Origin: Mesostigma viride
Taxonomy: Eukaryota > Streptophyta > Mesostigmatophyceae > Mesostigmatales > Mesostigmataceae
Direction: 5' to 3'
NCBI GenBank assembly: GCA_009746045.1
Contig: RPFO01000015.1
Span: forward strand, 590,029 to 654,028
DNA: 64,000 bases
In this document: one piece after another, positions 46,030 through 57,639 of the stretch
How the letters are laid out: each line of letters begins with the position of its first letter
How positions within the stretch are numbered: the stretch's first letter is position 1
Made by a program: the position numbers and the translations under genes
The notes under the pieces: model-generated
What the model was told of the DNA's origin: nothing
The model's input: only the letters and a program-made list of their open reading frames with translations
The model's database searches: none

Positions 46030-47100
46030 AGCTGGACTGTTGCAGGCAGCATGTAGACCATGAAAATAGACCACCCACAAAAATTGGGCTCATTCTGAGC
46101 TCAAATGGTGACATGTGACAGCATACATGTGCAGTTTTTCGTCATTTTCCCCCTTTACTTACATGAAACAAATATGAATAGTGGACAAATGAACTCATTT
46201 CAGGCTGGATTTTTGCAGGCAGCATGTAGACCATGAAAATAGACCACCCACAAAAATTGGGCTCATTCTGAGCTCAAATGGTGACATGTGACAGCATACA
46301 TGTGCAGTTTTTCGTCATTTTCCCCCTTTTCTTACATGAAACAAATATGAATAGTGAACAAATGAACTCATATCAGGCTGGATTCTTGCAGGCAGCATTT
46401 ATACCATGAAAATAGACCACCCACAAAAATTGGGCTCATTCTGAGCTCAAATGGTGACATGTGACAGCATACAATGATGTGCAGTTTTTCGTCATTTTCC
46501 CCCTTTTCTTACATGAAACAAATATGAATAGTGGACAAATGAACTCATTTCAGGCTGGATTCTTGCAGGCAGCATGTAGACCATGAAAATAGACCACCCA
46601 CAAAAATTGGGCTCATTCTGAGCTCAAATGGTGACATGTGACAGCATACATGTGCAGTTTTTCGTCATTTTCCCCCTTTTCTTACATGAAACAAATATGA
46701 ATAGTGAACAAATGAACTTATATCAGGCTGGATTCTTGCAGGCAGCATTTATACCATAAAAATAGACCACCCACAAAAATTGGGCTCATTCTGAGCTCAA
46801 ATGGTGACATGTGACAGCATACATGTGCAGTTTTTCGTCATTTTCCCCCTTTTCTTACATGAAACAAATATGAATAGTGAACAAATGAACTCATTTCAGG
46901 CTGGATTCTTGCAGGCAGCATGTAGACCATGAAAATAGACCACCCACAAAAATTGGGCTCATTCTGAGCTCAAATGGTGACATGTGACAGCATACATGTG
47001 CAGTTTTTCGTGATTTTCTCGGTTAACTTCCATGAAACAAATATGAATAGTGAACAAATGAACTCATTTCAGGCTGGATTCTTGCAGGCAGCATTTAGAA
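46030..47100 (+). repeat. D1 left subterminal array of about 174 bp units
   Basis: Six full units and a partial one, each beginning near GGCTGGATTCTTGCAGGCAG (about 46031, 46202, 46376, 46552, 46726, 46898 and 47073) and containing AAAATTGGGCTCATTCTGAG and GTGCAGTTTTTCGTCATTTT. Confidence 0.93.
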
Positions 47101-47351
47101 AATGCACATTGCCAGCTTTTACGTCATATCCCATTGAAAAAAAATAGATGAGCCATGAGCCATGAAACCTGTTCACCCAAATATGGTTTTATCCCATTTG
47201 ATATATGTTCTACCAATTGTAAGGACATGTAATAAACCTATGAACCAAGGTCATAAGACACGGAATGTGTTGATCACAAGGCTGCTAGCCGCAAAGCATG
47301 CACCGAGAAGGTAGGGCAGCCATGAAAAATTAAAAGCCACATGCGGCAAGG
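47101..47351. other. D1 3' flank of the DUF7869 gene
   Basis: AT-rich, no frame. On - a TTTATTACAT polyadenylation-like sequence lies near 47230. Confidence 0.4.
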
Positions 47352-50300
47352 CTAGTCATCAGAGTCTGAATCAGGAATGATGGGAGGCCGGCGCTTGTGG
47401 CGCGGGGTGGCCTTGGCTTGCTTCATTGCCGTGGACCGCTGGGCGACCTGCTTGCGAATGCACTCAGTAATGTCCGCCTTCCCTCGCGCAATGCTCGCAG
47501 GTGGAAGATTTGGCAACTGCACACCGGGGCATGCGCAAAGCGCAGCCTGCACCTCATCAAATCCCACTATTTCATCGTCGCCATCGGAGTATAGCAGATG
47601 GGCCATGTCGTGCTCCTTACTAAAGGCCGTCACATGGCCATGATACCGCTTCTCCCCCGAGTTGGGGCCCGAAAATATCTTGCATACCAGGGTCCCCACC
47701 AACCATTCCGGCTCTGGCACGTCCATGACACGCGATTTGAAAAGTCCCACCGCCGTCTTCTCCGCCATCGCCGGGGTTCCGTACCCATCCCACTGAATCC
47801 AGTCGAGCGAGAGCCCAACAACAGCATCCTTCGTGTGCTGCGTCAATGTGCCACTGCTTGTCAAGCCCACCCGGCGCACCTTGCCCCCCCCGCACGCCAC
47901 GAAGACAAGACGATTGTGCTTGCCTTCACTGAAAATGTGTGGGTACCTGTCCTTGTGGCGGCGGGCAGGGGGAAATGGGCCGAGCTCGGGCTGAAGGGCG
48001 AAAACCGCGTTGTGTACGAGTGCGAGCCGTAGCACTCAAGTTCAACCACGGCGTCTGGCGATAAGTCGCCGGTGATGTTGCGGGCCACCGCGTACAGCAA
48101 AGGAGTGAAAGGCATTAGGGGGCTGCACAGAAGATCGCAGCCGTCCTTTAGCCCCGGATGTTGACACATCACCGGCTTCCCCACCTCGATGCCCTCCCAT
48201 GCTGCAGCGGATGCTTGCTTTAGCGCGACCGCTGCATCCTCTGCGCGTCGCACAGCAGCGGGCCGCCCCGCGTGGACAACGGGGTCAACCAGCGGCACGA
48301 AGCAACGAGCACCCTCCAATGCTAGACGCGTTTCCGCATCCAGGTCAGTGGTGGCACTCGGGCCTGCTCCGCTCTGATTGGGTCGCCGCAGCGCCTGGAT
48401 TTCCGCTCTAGTTGGCCACTTGGGGGGCTGCCATTCAGCAGGCACGGTGGCCACACCAGTTGGAACAAGAGGCCAGAAGGCCTCCCACTTGTCCATGCCC
48501 TCCTTCTTTAAATACTGCGCGTATCCTCCAGCCATCAAGCCCTTGATCTTTCTCTGGATTCCTGGCATCTTGCCCTCCAGGAAGTCCAAATCCAAGCCTG
48601 CTAGCGAGGGCACCGTCCCAAGTGCGCGCTCCACCTTCTCCCCGTCCACCACCAATACCCCATACAACTCCTTGTCGTCGTGTTCCCTAGTCCACAGCGG
48701 GTGCTCGCCGTCGGCGCCGTCCGGCCTCCACTCGAGCAAGTCATGGAATTTATACCACAAGTAGACTTCCCCGTCCGCAGCACGCCGCAACATCAGATGG
48801 TGAACCTTGCAGGACTTTGTGTTTTTTTCTGCCTCCCCCGTCAGCGGGTTTTCCACCCAATCCGTTGACATCGCCCAGTTCGCGAGCTCCGGCTCTTTCA
48901 AGAGCATGAGCCACGCAGCGATGTTGTAGGCGGCGCCCATGGTCCAGCAGACCGTGCCTGCGGGCGTGGTGCGACCCAGGTCCGACGTGTCCGAACGCCG
49001 AAACGCGGCAACGACCGCTTCCCCATACTCCTCCACTGTGTGCCACACCGCACCCTTCAGTGCGTTGGCCCCCAGCTTGAAGTACCCCCAAACTTGTCCG
49101 AATTTCTGATCGATGTCGAGATGGGTGTGCCCCCTTGGCAGGCGATGAATCTCGACACGCGCGAACAAGCCCGACGCCACCAGCCACCACGCCCACAGCA
49201 GCACCGTGTCGTTGCGATTTTCAGATCCCCCGTCGAGTTGCAGGTGGAGGGTATCAGGCATCGGCAGCCCCTTCCCCTCCCAAGGCTTGGCCTTGATGAG
49301 CTCACAGAGCACCCACATGAGCAGCGTGACGGTGATGCCCCCCGACTGATCTGCCACAGCCACCCAGGGGAGCACCTGGAAGAAACAAGTTTTCCACCCG
49401 TGGGCTGCGACACAAAAGAGAGAGAAACGAAACAATGTGTTTATTCCGTTTTCCCAACCCTCGTGTTTCGCGCACATGTGCGGCACGTATGACTTGTTGC
49501 TGTCGATCTTATCGCACGCAAGGGATATGATCTGCCAATCCACACCCTCACGGCGGCGCTTCCAAAACTCGCGCCGCGCAACTCGCACGGCAGCCAGGTG
49601 GCGATTCCGCTCCAGGGTGATGCGCTCCAGCTGCTCCCGATTGGTTCCCGCTGCCGCACGGAGGGTACGGTACAGCACACAGTGCCCACAAATCCCCACA
49701 TTGCGCCGGTTTTTCTGCATCTCTATTTTCAAGCCGTCGCTGTATTTGCCCTCGCAGACGTCGTTCCACAGAATGGTGAAGGCCGTGTACTTGTACATCA
49801 TTTTCGACTCCGTTGGGTTGCCCCATACCGCGATGCAATCCATACAATACTGCTGCTCCCACAGGTTTTTCAAGTTCTCTTTCTCTAGCAGCAATACATT
49901 GTCGCGTGTGGGATCGCGGCAGCCATTCGTCTGCACGTATGCCGCAATCCAGTCCACAGCCCATTCTTTACGCTGTTGCACAACACTCGGCTCGCGTTTG
50001 CCAGCGCCTGCATTGCACAAGGCACACATCACATGGACAAGTTTACCAACAGAGGCATGAAGAATATAAGTTATCCATGCAGGGTCATCCTCAACATGCA
50101 CACGCGAGAGCAACATCAGGTATTAAACATAGTAATGAAACAACAATAAATGTGCCTGGCAAGCCAAAAAAAGGCGGCGGGCTCCGCTTTGCCTTTGCCG
50201 TTTTCCAGCGCCCCCCGCGAGGGGAAAAATTTTTTTTGGCTTGCCAGGCACAGTAGCATTTCTCATACAGATTTCTCAAAACAGGGCAGCAATAAGGTGA

Positions 50301-50972
50301 ATTGCATCCAAAAGGAGGAAGGGCAGAACGATAGCATGTCTTCTTACCGTGAGAGATTCCTGGTATTTCACACCCCACGGCGTCGAGGGTGTCCGCCTCC
50401 CAGACTTCGTGATCAAGCTTGCAGGCCGCCTTGGCGACGGCCATGTATGTCCTCCACGTGGAGTGGGCGATGCCAAACATGCGTCGTATCGCATGGTGGC
50501 ACCCCTCCACGTGGTGCCGTCGCCCATGCACCAGCACCTCCGCCACAACCGGCACCGAGCATTCGTATTTCCCATGGTGTCGGCCAAACTCTGGCAAGGT
50601 GACTGTCACATGCTCCAGGCCGGCAGCGACAAAGAGCCCCACCACCAGCTGCCGGCGTTCATTGCAGGACAGCCCCCAATATTTGCTACGTGCCGCCTCC
50701 CATATTACAAAGGATGACAGGGGGCTCTGGGGATCTTGTATGCATCTATGTTTACAACACCGCCCGCGCAGCTCTGCCGCGATCACATGGGCATTACAGG
50801 CGTATTTCAGTACTGTTGTTGCTGATGATTTGAATCCTGCTGTGCGGCACCCACCACCTACATCATCATCGTCATCACTGCCGATATCCAGATGGTCGAC
50901 CTGATCGTCATGATCAACGTCTACTACGACGTTGTAGGCCTCGTACAAGGGGAATCGACGCTGCCTGGGCAT
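47352..50972 (-). CDS. DUF7869-type integrase/transposase-like protein with C-terminal Tudor-like domain
   Basis: Model on -: exon 50972-50348 from ATG, donor GTAAG; intron 50347-50008; exon 50007-47352 after GTGCAATGCAG. The phase fits, giving about 1093 residues if one indel in the G8 run (47884-47891) is allowed. The N-terminus is acidic (DIGSDDDDD). The middle has Cys pairs (CMDC, CGHC), then HLQLDGGSENRN and LPRGHTHLDIDQKFG. These are the Asp and His-x-His-x-Asp-x-Asp signatures of the DUF7869 family, found in many eukaryotic mobile elements. After the frame break comes a Tudor-like segment (LVGTLVCKIFSGPNSGEKRY, then YSDGDDEIVGFDEV) and an acidic Asp/Ser tail. Tudor folds bind methylated histones, so chromatin targeting is plausible but inferred. 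It is divergent from the gene at 52078. The transposase role is inferred from family and context. Confidence 0.8.
50151..50252. mobile_element. 102 bp hairpin/MITE-like insertion in the intron of the DUF7869 gene
   Basis: 22 bp perfect inverted ends (TGTGCCTGGCAAGCC plus A7, and its complement) bound a GC-rich centre. It lies wholly in intron 50008-50347. One half of it (T-run plus GGCTTGCCAGGCACA) also occurs at 3126-3151 beside the second GGGCT array. No clear TSD. Confidence 0.6.
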
Positions 50973-50990
50973 CAATTCCCCTTGTACGAG
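50940..50990. other. 16 bp inverted repeat around the DUF7869 gene start codon
   Basis: Arms CTCGTACAAGGGGAAT (50940-50955) and its complement (50975-50990) with a 19-base loop that contains the ATG complement at 50970-50972. In RNA it would form a stem enclosing the start codon; alternatively it is a dyad binding site. Confidence 0.6.
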
Positions 50991-51056
50991 ACAGGCCCCT
51001 GGTGGTCGGGACGTAAGAGCAGCAACACCAAAACGGCAACGAACATTCTCCAGCAA

Positions 51057-52077
51057 GCTGCCTCATCCCCGGCTAAAACAGGGGGCCTGGGGCAAGGGTC
51101 TTCTTCAATTTCCAACGACATCCAATTCCAGCGCCCCCCACCATATTCGTCACGGCGCCTCCAATAGTCTGAACCTTCACGACCGCCCATGGCAGCTCTC
51201 GCAATTATGTTGGCACGCCTCTCCCAATTATGCCTCTCCTGCCTCGTTTGTGGCTCGATCTTCCGCTGACTCAGCGCGGCGCATGAGAGTTCCATTCAGA
51301 ATTCATTCACCGACCCCCAACACTGACCGTACAGCCAGAACAAACGAAAAGGTCTTGCATTCTCAATGAAAATGGGCTGTAACGGCATTCCATTGAGAAT
51401 TCCATTCAGAACTCATTCACCGACCCCCAACACTGACCGTACAGCCTGAACTGGGCTGAACATGCGAAAAGGACTTGCATTCTCAATGAAAATGGGCTGT
51501 TGCGGCATTCCATTGAGAATTCCATTGAGAACCCATTCACCGACCCCCAACACTGACCGTACAGCCTGAACTGGGCTGAACATGCGAAAAGGACTTGCAT
51601 TCTCAATGAAAATGGGCTGTTGCGGCATTCCATTGAGAATTCCATTGAGAACCCATTCACCGACCCCCAACACTGACCGTACAGCCTGAACTGGGCTGAA
51701 CATGCAAAAAGGACTTGCATTCTCAATGAAAATGGGCTGTTGCGGCATTCCATTGAGAATTCCATTCAGAACTCATTCACCGACCCCCAACACTGACCGT
51801 ACAACCTGAACTGGGCTGAACATGCGAGAAACGAAGGACCATCCAAAAAGTGAAAAAATTCTGAAACAGTCCGCGGCGTTGTCCGAGCCTCGCATGCAAA
51901 TGGCATTTGAATGAACAAAGCGCAGTGACCGTCGTCTTTGCGCGCGCGCGGGTGGAGGTGCGTGCACTAGTCTGCCAAGAAAACACTGCAGGGCATGCGC
52001 GCACGAACACAACGAGAACGTGCCAGCCTATGACGTCGTCGACGATGAAGTTCGTCGTCCGCTAAATTGTAGGGGAT
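51057..52077. promoter_or_regulatory. Divergent intergenic region between the two D1 genes
   Basis: About 1.1 kb separates the two start codons (50972 and 52078). About half of it is a 120 bp tandem repeat (see next entry). No TATA box is obvious. Shared regulation of both genes is inferred from geometry. Confidence 0.5.
51297..51830. repeat. 120 bp tandem repeat, about 4.5 copies, between divergent genes
   Basis: Each unit has CGACCCCCAACACTGACCGT (starts 51311, 51421, 51541, 51661 and 51781), then CATTCTCAATGAAAATGGGC and GAGAATTCCATT. Periods are 110 then 120, 120, 120. A 119-codon frame through it is an artefact because 120 is a multiple of 3. Confidence 0.92.
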
Positions 52078-53669
52078 ATGGCGGAGTATCTGAGTGAAAC
52101 AGAGAGGCTGCGGGCAGAACGGCTGTGTTATGGACAAACTGCGGGTGTTTGCCTCTTAGGCCATGCCGATGGGGCAGACAACAACTGTCGGGGCCGAAAT
52201 GGTGAAAGCTGCAACCTATTTGCTCACGCGATCTGCGTCAAGGCAATTGACGGGAATAAAAATGGGGAGGAGTGGTGGTGCCCAGGATGCCGTGACGTGG
52301 ACCCCGGTGGCGTGAAAGTTGCCAATCTCCAAGCTTCGGGTTCGAACGGTCATCATGAGCTCGGCACTCCCCCCCCGGCCCTGGGGTCCGCTGCTAACAA
52401 GTTTCTTCCAAACACCGACAAAGACCGGCGCATGTTGATGGATGATTCCGGATGCAAGGCCGTTGACGACTTCGAGAAAGCACATCACAAGGCACCCGGC
52501 AGGAAGCTAGTGTTTCCTGGTACTACCGACGGCCATGCCACCCAGGAATCAGATGCACGCAGCAAGGAGGACGTGCCGTCAATTCCGGCTGATGCCAGCA
52601 AGGGCGTTCAATCGAGTGATGAAAAGTCGACCGCGGGGGTGGTGGACGATGACCTACCTGCAGGCGGTGCAGAACATGGAGACCACGCTAACCTTGACGA
52701 GGCCCAGCCGGCAGCAGCTGCCATGCCTGGCAGCGCTAGCAGTGCGACACGGCGCGCCAGCTTTGATGCAGCGAACCTCAAGTCCGGCGACCAACTTGCG
52801 TCGGAAGCTCCAGCGTTTATGACGTGGCTTCCCTCCCCTGATGGCCCCTCCCCTGGCCATCTCCGTGTTGGACAATTGGTTCGCGTCGCCATCCCTCATA
52901 AGGAGTTTGGCAAACCCCTCTTCCCCAAGGTAATTCTTGGGTTTCATTTGTACCCTGGAGGAGCGGGGATCTTCCTGGCCAACACACCGTACGGAAGAAA
53001 GGACATGATGGAAAAGGCTGTCAAGAGCGGGGGGACCAAGCTGACGCCTGATCCCCCAGCATATTACGTGAACTGGGCTCAACAATCCCAGGCCCTTCGG
53101 CCCGTCTTCATGGAGGATGATGCTGTCGCCACGGTTGGCGACCTGACCGTCCTGCGCGACCGGCTAGATGCTGTGTGCGAATACCTGCCAAACGCAGGTC
53201 TGGCGGCGCTTCGAGCCACATCTGGTGGCTTGATCTACACAAACAAAGGCGAGGCCGTCAAGTTTGACTTGGTAAAGGACTTCCCAAAGCGCAAGGCACC
53301 ACCACCAGCTGCCACGGCACCACCACCAGCTGCCACTTCCAGCCAACCTCGCGCTAACAAAAGCGTGCCAGAGGCGCAGCTGGTTCACCCCACACGCTCC
53401 AAGCGTGTGAAGGCGGACAGCCAGCAGCCAACTGCAGAGCCCAAGTGCGGTGTTCAAGTGCCAGTCAAGCCGAGCACCGAAGCCAGGGCGAGTGGTGTTC
53501 GCAACAAGAGGCCTCCCTCGAGCTCGGTATATGTACGCTGCGATGACTCGGGTGAAGAACGCGACTCGGACCAAGAAGTAGCGAAGCTACGCCGCACTGT
53601 CGCGGACCAGCACAAGCAGTACAACGCGGAGGTTGCGCAGCTGCAACGCAAGATGCAGGAGATGGAACA

Positions 53670-53708
<39 letters not shown>

Positions 53709-53855
53709 CCAACAGCAGCAGCAGCAGCTCCTACAGCAGCTGCAGCAGCAGCAGCAAATGCAGCAGCAGCAGCAGCCTTTGCAACAGCAGCAGCAGGAGC
53801 CGCCGCCGCAGCAGCTGCTGCAGCCACAGCAGCTGCTGCAGCTCTCACAGCTCCT

Positions 53856-53894
<39 letters not shown>

Positions 53895-54616
53895 GCAGCC
53901 GGCGCCGCCGCCACAGCAGCAGCAGCTGCTGCAGCAGCTCCTACAGCAGCTGCAGCAGCAGCCGCCGCCGCCGCACCAGCAACTACAGCAGCTGCTGCAG
54001 CCGCCGATGCAGCAACAGCTGCTACAGCAGCAGCATCCGCAGCAGCTGGTGCTGCAGCAACTGCAGCAGCTGCTGCAACAACAGCAACACTATCGCCTCC
54101 CACTCCCTGCCGCTACAACGACTACACGAGTAATTGACGGGGACGCCGAAGTAGCGCCCCTCGCGCAAGTGCAGCAAATGCTGGCTCAGATGCAACTTCC
54201 CCAGGTATGTCCTTTCCTATTGTGATTTATTTGAATCAACATAATCTGCCTTTGTGAATAGTTTGTTGGAGTATATAGGATATATTTGTTTGGTTTGTTG
54301 ATTATTCCTTCATATACCGTGCCCTAAGGCATGCTGGCTTGATGTGCTGGGTGGTGGTGTGCAGGTTGGTGGACGCCGGCTCCCATCCATTGACCCCTTC
54401 TCTGGCACGGTCTCTGTGGCGGTGGCTGCGCTCAACTCAATTGCGACACTGGCCATGTCTGGGAACACGACGCCCGTGCCACGATGGCGCCCGGTGACCA
54501 CGTGGGTGCCATCATCCGTGTCAGCTCCGCCCAACTATGGTGTCGGCCGCCCATTGCAGCAGTGGCCAAACTTCTCCAATGACTGGACTATGAGCAATGA
54601 CTGGTTTACCAGCTAA
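52078..54616 (+). CDS. PHD-like zinc finger, polyglutamine, coiled-coil protein (792 residues)
   Basis: Exons 52078-54204 and 54365-54616, intron GTATGT...GTGCAG, phase 0, stop at 54614-54616. Residues 23-72 contain Cys/His ligands ending in FAHAICV and EWWCPGC, a PHD-like C4HC3 pattern. Residues about 240-400 form a globular part (LRVGQLVRVAIPHKEFGKPL, then GFHLYPGGAGIFLAN) that I do not recognise. A basic linker is followed by a helical segment (AKLRRTVADQHKQYNAEVAQ) that runs into about 140 residues of Gln with Pro and Leu (53664-54090). Exon 2 encodes a Ser/Thr/Pro/Trp-rich tail. PHD fingers usually read histone tails, so this may be the chromatin-targeting or accessory partner of the DUF7869 protein, with which it shares a divergent promoter region. 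Confidence 0.7.
53664..54090 (+). repeat. CAG-rich polyglutamine-coding repeat
   Basis: Mostly CAG and CAA codons, with CTG/CCG interruptions that make Leu and Pro. The complementary frame gives a polyalanine artefact. Confidence 0.92.
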
Positions 54617-54641
54617 GCTTATACTAGTTTCTGATGTATTA

Positions 54642-56539
54642 TTAAGGGGAGGTGGCACCCCAAAAACCTTAAAAATTGAACTAAGGTAATAACACTTGAA
54701 ATTCATTTGCACAATGCTGAAATATGATTGCGGGCACTAAATAACATCTCTTGTGAGTTGTCCATGCACTTGTTGGGGGTACTACCCCCAAGTATACGCC
54801 AATATTGCGCTATAAATAGAAAAAGACGCTAATTAGGGCTGGGTATGCCCCAGCCAATGCACACATTTGTTGGCAACCAAAAATCAACCATTTGTAGTTC
54901 CCTGAGTGTGTAGCTTGCTGAGCTATTTACATCATGGAAATGGCAAAACCTTGAACAGTTATTAATTTTCCCGCAAAACAGGTCTTTTTTTACCGGACAT
55001 TGGGAATAAACATATCATAAACACTTCAGATAAGGCCACAAAATCAAGCGAAAATCCGGCTAACAGGGGGACAGCAGTGGTCCAAGTCCCAGGTCATTCC
55101 GACAAGTCTAGCTCAAGTTATAAGGTTTTGCGTGCTAAAACCTGAACATACGCTAAATGAGGTTTTTCTGTGTGTAAGGCCACCTAGACATCATGTTTTC
55201 CATCCAAGAAGCCAAAAAACATGCCCAACTCGATCACACAACATAAGAAAAGGCTAGGCACCTCATCTGCCCTCCCCTGCGCCCTCAGCATGGCCAGCCT
55301 TGCCAGCGTGCGCATAGCAACACCATCGCTAGGCATACACGCACCAAGAGAGCATACACTAAGCTCAGCCCAAGGTTACCATGTAAATTTATGCCAAGAA
55401 CTCAGCAAGTATACGTGTAAAAACCTTAGAAATACTGCCCAAGCAATAGAGGCAACTGCAGCCTGCAAACTTGGCAGCAAATCATACATGTTGTCTGCCA
55501 AGCATTCACATCCTATCCAGCTTGCCTTGCTGCACACATAGCAGGGAAGTCTTAACGGTTATAGCTCAAGGAAAGCAATGGAAACACCTATCTAATGCAA
55601 TGCCACTCATGCAGTATGGCCAGCAAAAGAACCACTCTCACCTTCCTTTCCAATAGGGCACTTTGCTAAGAAGCTGATGCCAGCTTGTTAGCCTCTAGGC
55701 ACATGCCGGATGTCGTTCTAAAACAGGCGTGTCAGATCCGGCACATAACAAAGCGTCTGAGCAAGCTCACGTCCAAAGGATTATGGAAAACAAATGTCAA
55801 CACACTACCAACAACTTGACCTCGGCGCATTTAGCATGCCAGCCACAAGCTACACGAAATTGTACGAAATAGCTAGGAATCTGACGATGCAACCGAAAGA
55901 AATGGAGCGCTTCCTGCAGGGAAACTGCCCGAAAAAAAGGCGAAAGGCCGACGTTAATGCACCTGCCTGCGTGGAAATGTTTCATGCATAAACTGGCACG
56001 CAAGCTCGAACAATAAAAGACATCATCCATCGATCAGGCGAACAAGGAAGGTGCGCCTTCCGTGAATACGTCGAAGGCGACATGCGCAGGCCTGCGTAGG
56101 TTCTTACCTTGAATGCCGGAAATGTAAAAGAAACCGGGAAGCTTCGGCACAAACTCGACAACACCATTAAGTTAGCTTCATAATCGCTCTTTAGAGGCTA
56201 CGTTGCCTCACAACAATAGCTGCCGTAAACCTGCATTAAATTTCATGATCCGCAAGAGAAATTATATCCTGGACCCCCGCGCCCGTAGCCGTTCGAGAAA
56301 TTAGCGATATTGCAAACCGTAAACTTTCCGCCACGAAATGAGGTCATCAACTAATCTTCTGCGAAATTCAATCATTTTTTCTAGCTGTTTACGTGCCATA
56401 TCGATTAATATTGCATAAAGGCATGCCGCCATGGCCACTTCCGCGAGGGTTGAGCGGTCCGGGCACACATTATACACCGTACGGACGGTACCGCGAATTT
56501 TTTGGCGCGGAAAATATTCGGCACGCCACGTCCCCTTAA
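54642..56539. mobile_element. TTAA-flanked non-autonomous element inside D1 (54646-56535)
   Basis: TTAA GGGGAGGTGGC at the left and GCCACGTCCCC TTAA at the right: the ends match as inverted repeats at 10 of 11 positions, with TTAA duplications at 54642-54645 and 56536-56539. Inside, a CTATAAATAG sequence lies about 165 bp from the left end, as in the second TTAA element (59728-61805), and a 9 bp inverted repeat TTGGGGGTA lies at 54773-54791. There is no transposase frame; the longest frames (such as 55221-55541) have no recognisable content. TTAA targets are typical of piggyBac and Kolobok elements. Confidence 0.5.
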
Positions 56540-56859
56540 GTGAGCCAGTGCTTCTAGTAGAAGGTGATGTCTTAGTACTTATTGTATATTCATGCTGGAC
56601 TGAAAGAGTACGTGGCGTGCCACTGGCAGCCGAGACATGTGCCTTGTCGATGGCCTGGGTTGCTCTTGTGCCATCCCATTTCATCTCAGATTGAATCATG
56701 AAGTTTCATGATTCAGTTGATGCTTGCAAGTTTCCAGCCTGACATGATCGATCGAGTTCATTTGGTCGCACAAAAATGTTTTATTCAAGAGAACAGTGGC
56801 AATGGCATCAAACTGCATTGTTTTCCTTTCATTTGTCACCTTTTGAGCTGTAAACAGTC
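56540..56859. other. D1 interior next to the right array, nothing recognised
   Basis: A 132-codon frame on - (56699-56301) crosses the TTAA border and is not supported as a gene. Confidence 0.4.
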
Positions 56860-57570
56860 TATTTTCATGGTATAAATGCTGCCTGCAAGAATCCAGCCTG
56901 ATATGAGTTCATTTGTTCACTATTCATATTTGTTTCATGTAAGAAAAGGGGGAAAATGACGAAAAACTGCACATGTATGCTGTCACATGTCACCATTTGA
57001 GCTCAGAATGAGCCCAATTTTTGTGGGTGGTCTATTTTCATGGTATAAATGCTGCCTGCAAGAATCCAGCCTGAAATGAGTTCATTTGTTCACTATTCAT
57101 ATTTGTTTCATGTAAGAAAAGGGGGAAAATGACGAAAAACTGCACATGTATGCTGTCACATGTCACCATTTGAGCTCAAAATGAGCCCAATTTTTGTGGG
57201 TGGTCTATTTTCATGGTCTAGATGCTGCCTGCAAGAACCCAGCCTGATATGAGTTCATTTGTCCACTGTTCATATTTGTTTCATGTAAGAAAAGGGGGAA
57301 AATGACGAAAAACTGCACATGTATGCTGTCACATGTCACCATTTGAGCTCAGAATGAGCCCAATTTTTGTGGGTGGTCTATTTTCATGGTATAAATGCTG
57401 CCTGCAAGAATCCAGCCTGATATGAGTTCATTTGTTCACTATTCATATTTGTTTCATGTAAGAAAAGGGGGAAAATGACGAAAAACTGCACATGTATGCT
57501 GTCACATGTCACCATTTGAGCTCAGAATGAGCCCAATTTTTGTGGGTGGTCTATTTTCATGGTCTGAAGG
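56860..57570 (-). repeat. D1 right subterminal array of about 174 bp units
   Basis: Four units, the reverse complement of the left array (46030-47100), with the same core segments. The innermost unit starts within diverged sequence near 56860. Confidence 0.93.
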
Positions 57571-57639
57571 CTGGATGACCCCTGCTTTATTGACAAATAT
57601 AAGGATTTAATCACATGTGGAAAAATTGAGTAAAATTTA

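Noticed and set aside
49407-49465. Possible extra intron in the second exon of the DUF7869 gene
   Set aside because: The frame is open throughout and the segment encodes the VAAHG region expected before the DUF7869 core, so reading through is simpler.
51406-51765. 119-codon frame on - with perfect internal repeats
   Set aside because: It is the translation of the 120 bp tandem array, whose length is a multiple of three.
53465-54103. Polyalanine frame opposite the CAG repeat
   Set aside because: Shadow of the polyQ-coding exon of the PHD-like gene.
56301-56699. 132-codon frame on - inside D1, with a faint AP2-like pattern (GTWRAEYF and MAACLYAI)
   Set aside because: It crosses the proposed TTAA border at 56536-56539, has no splice or neighbour support, and the AP2 resemblance is too weak.
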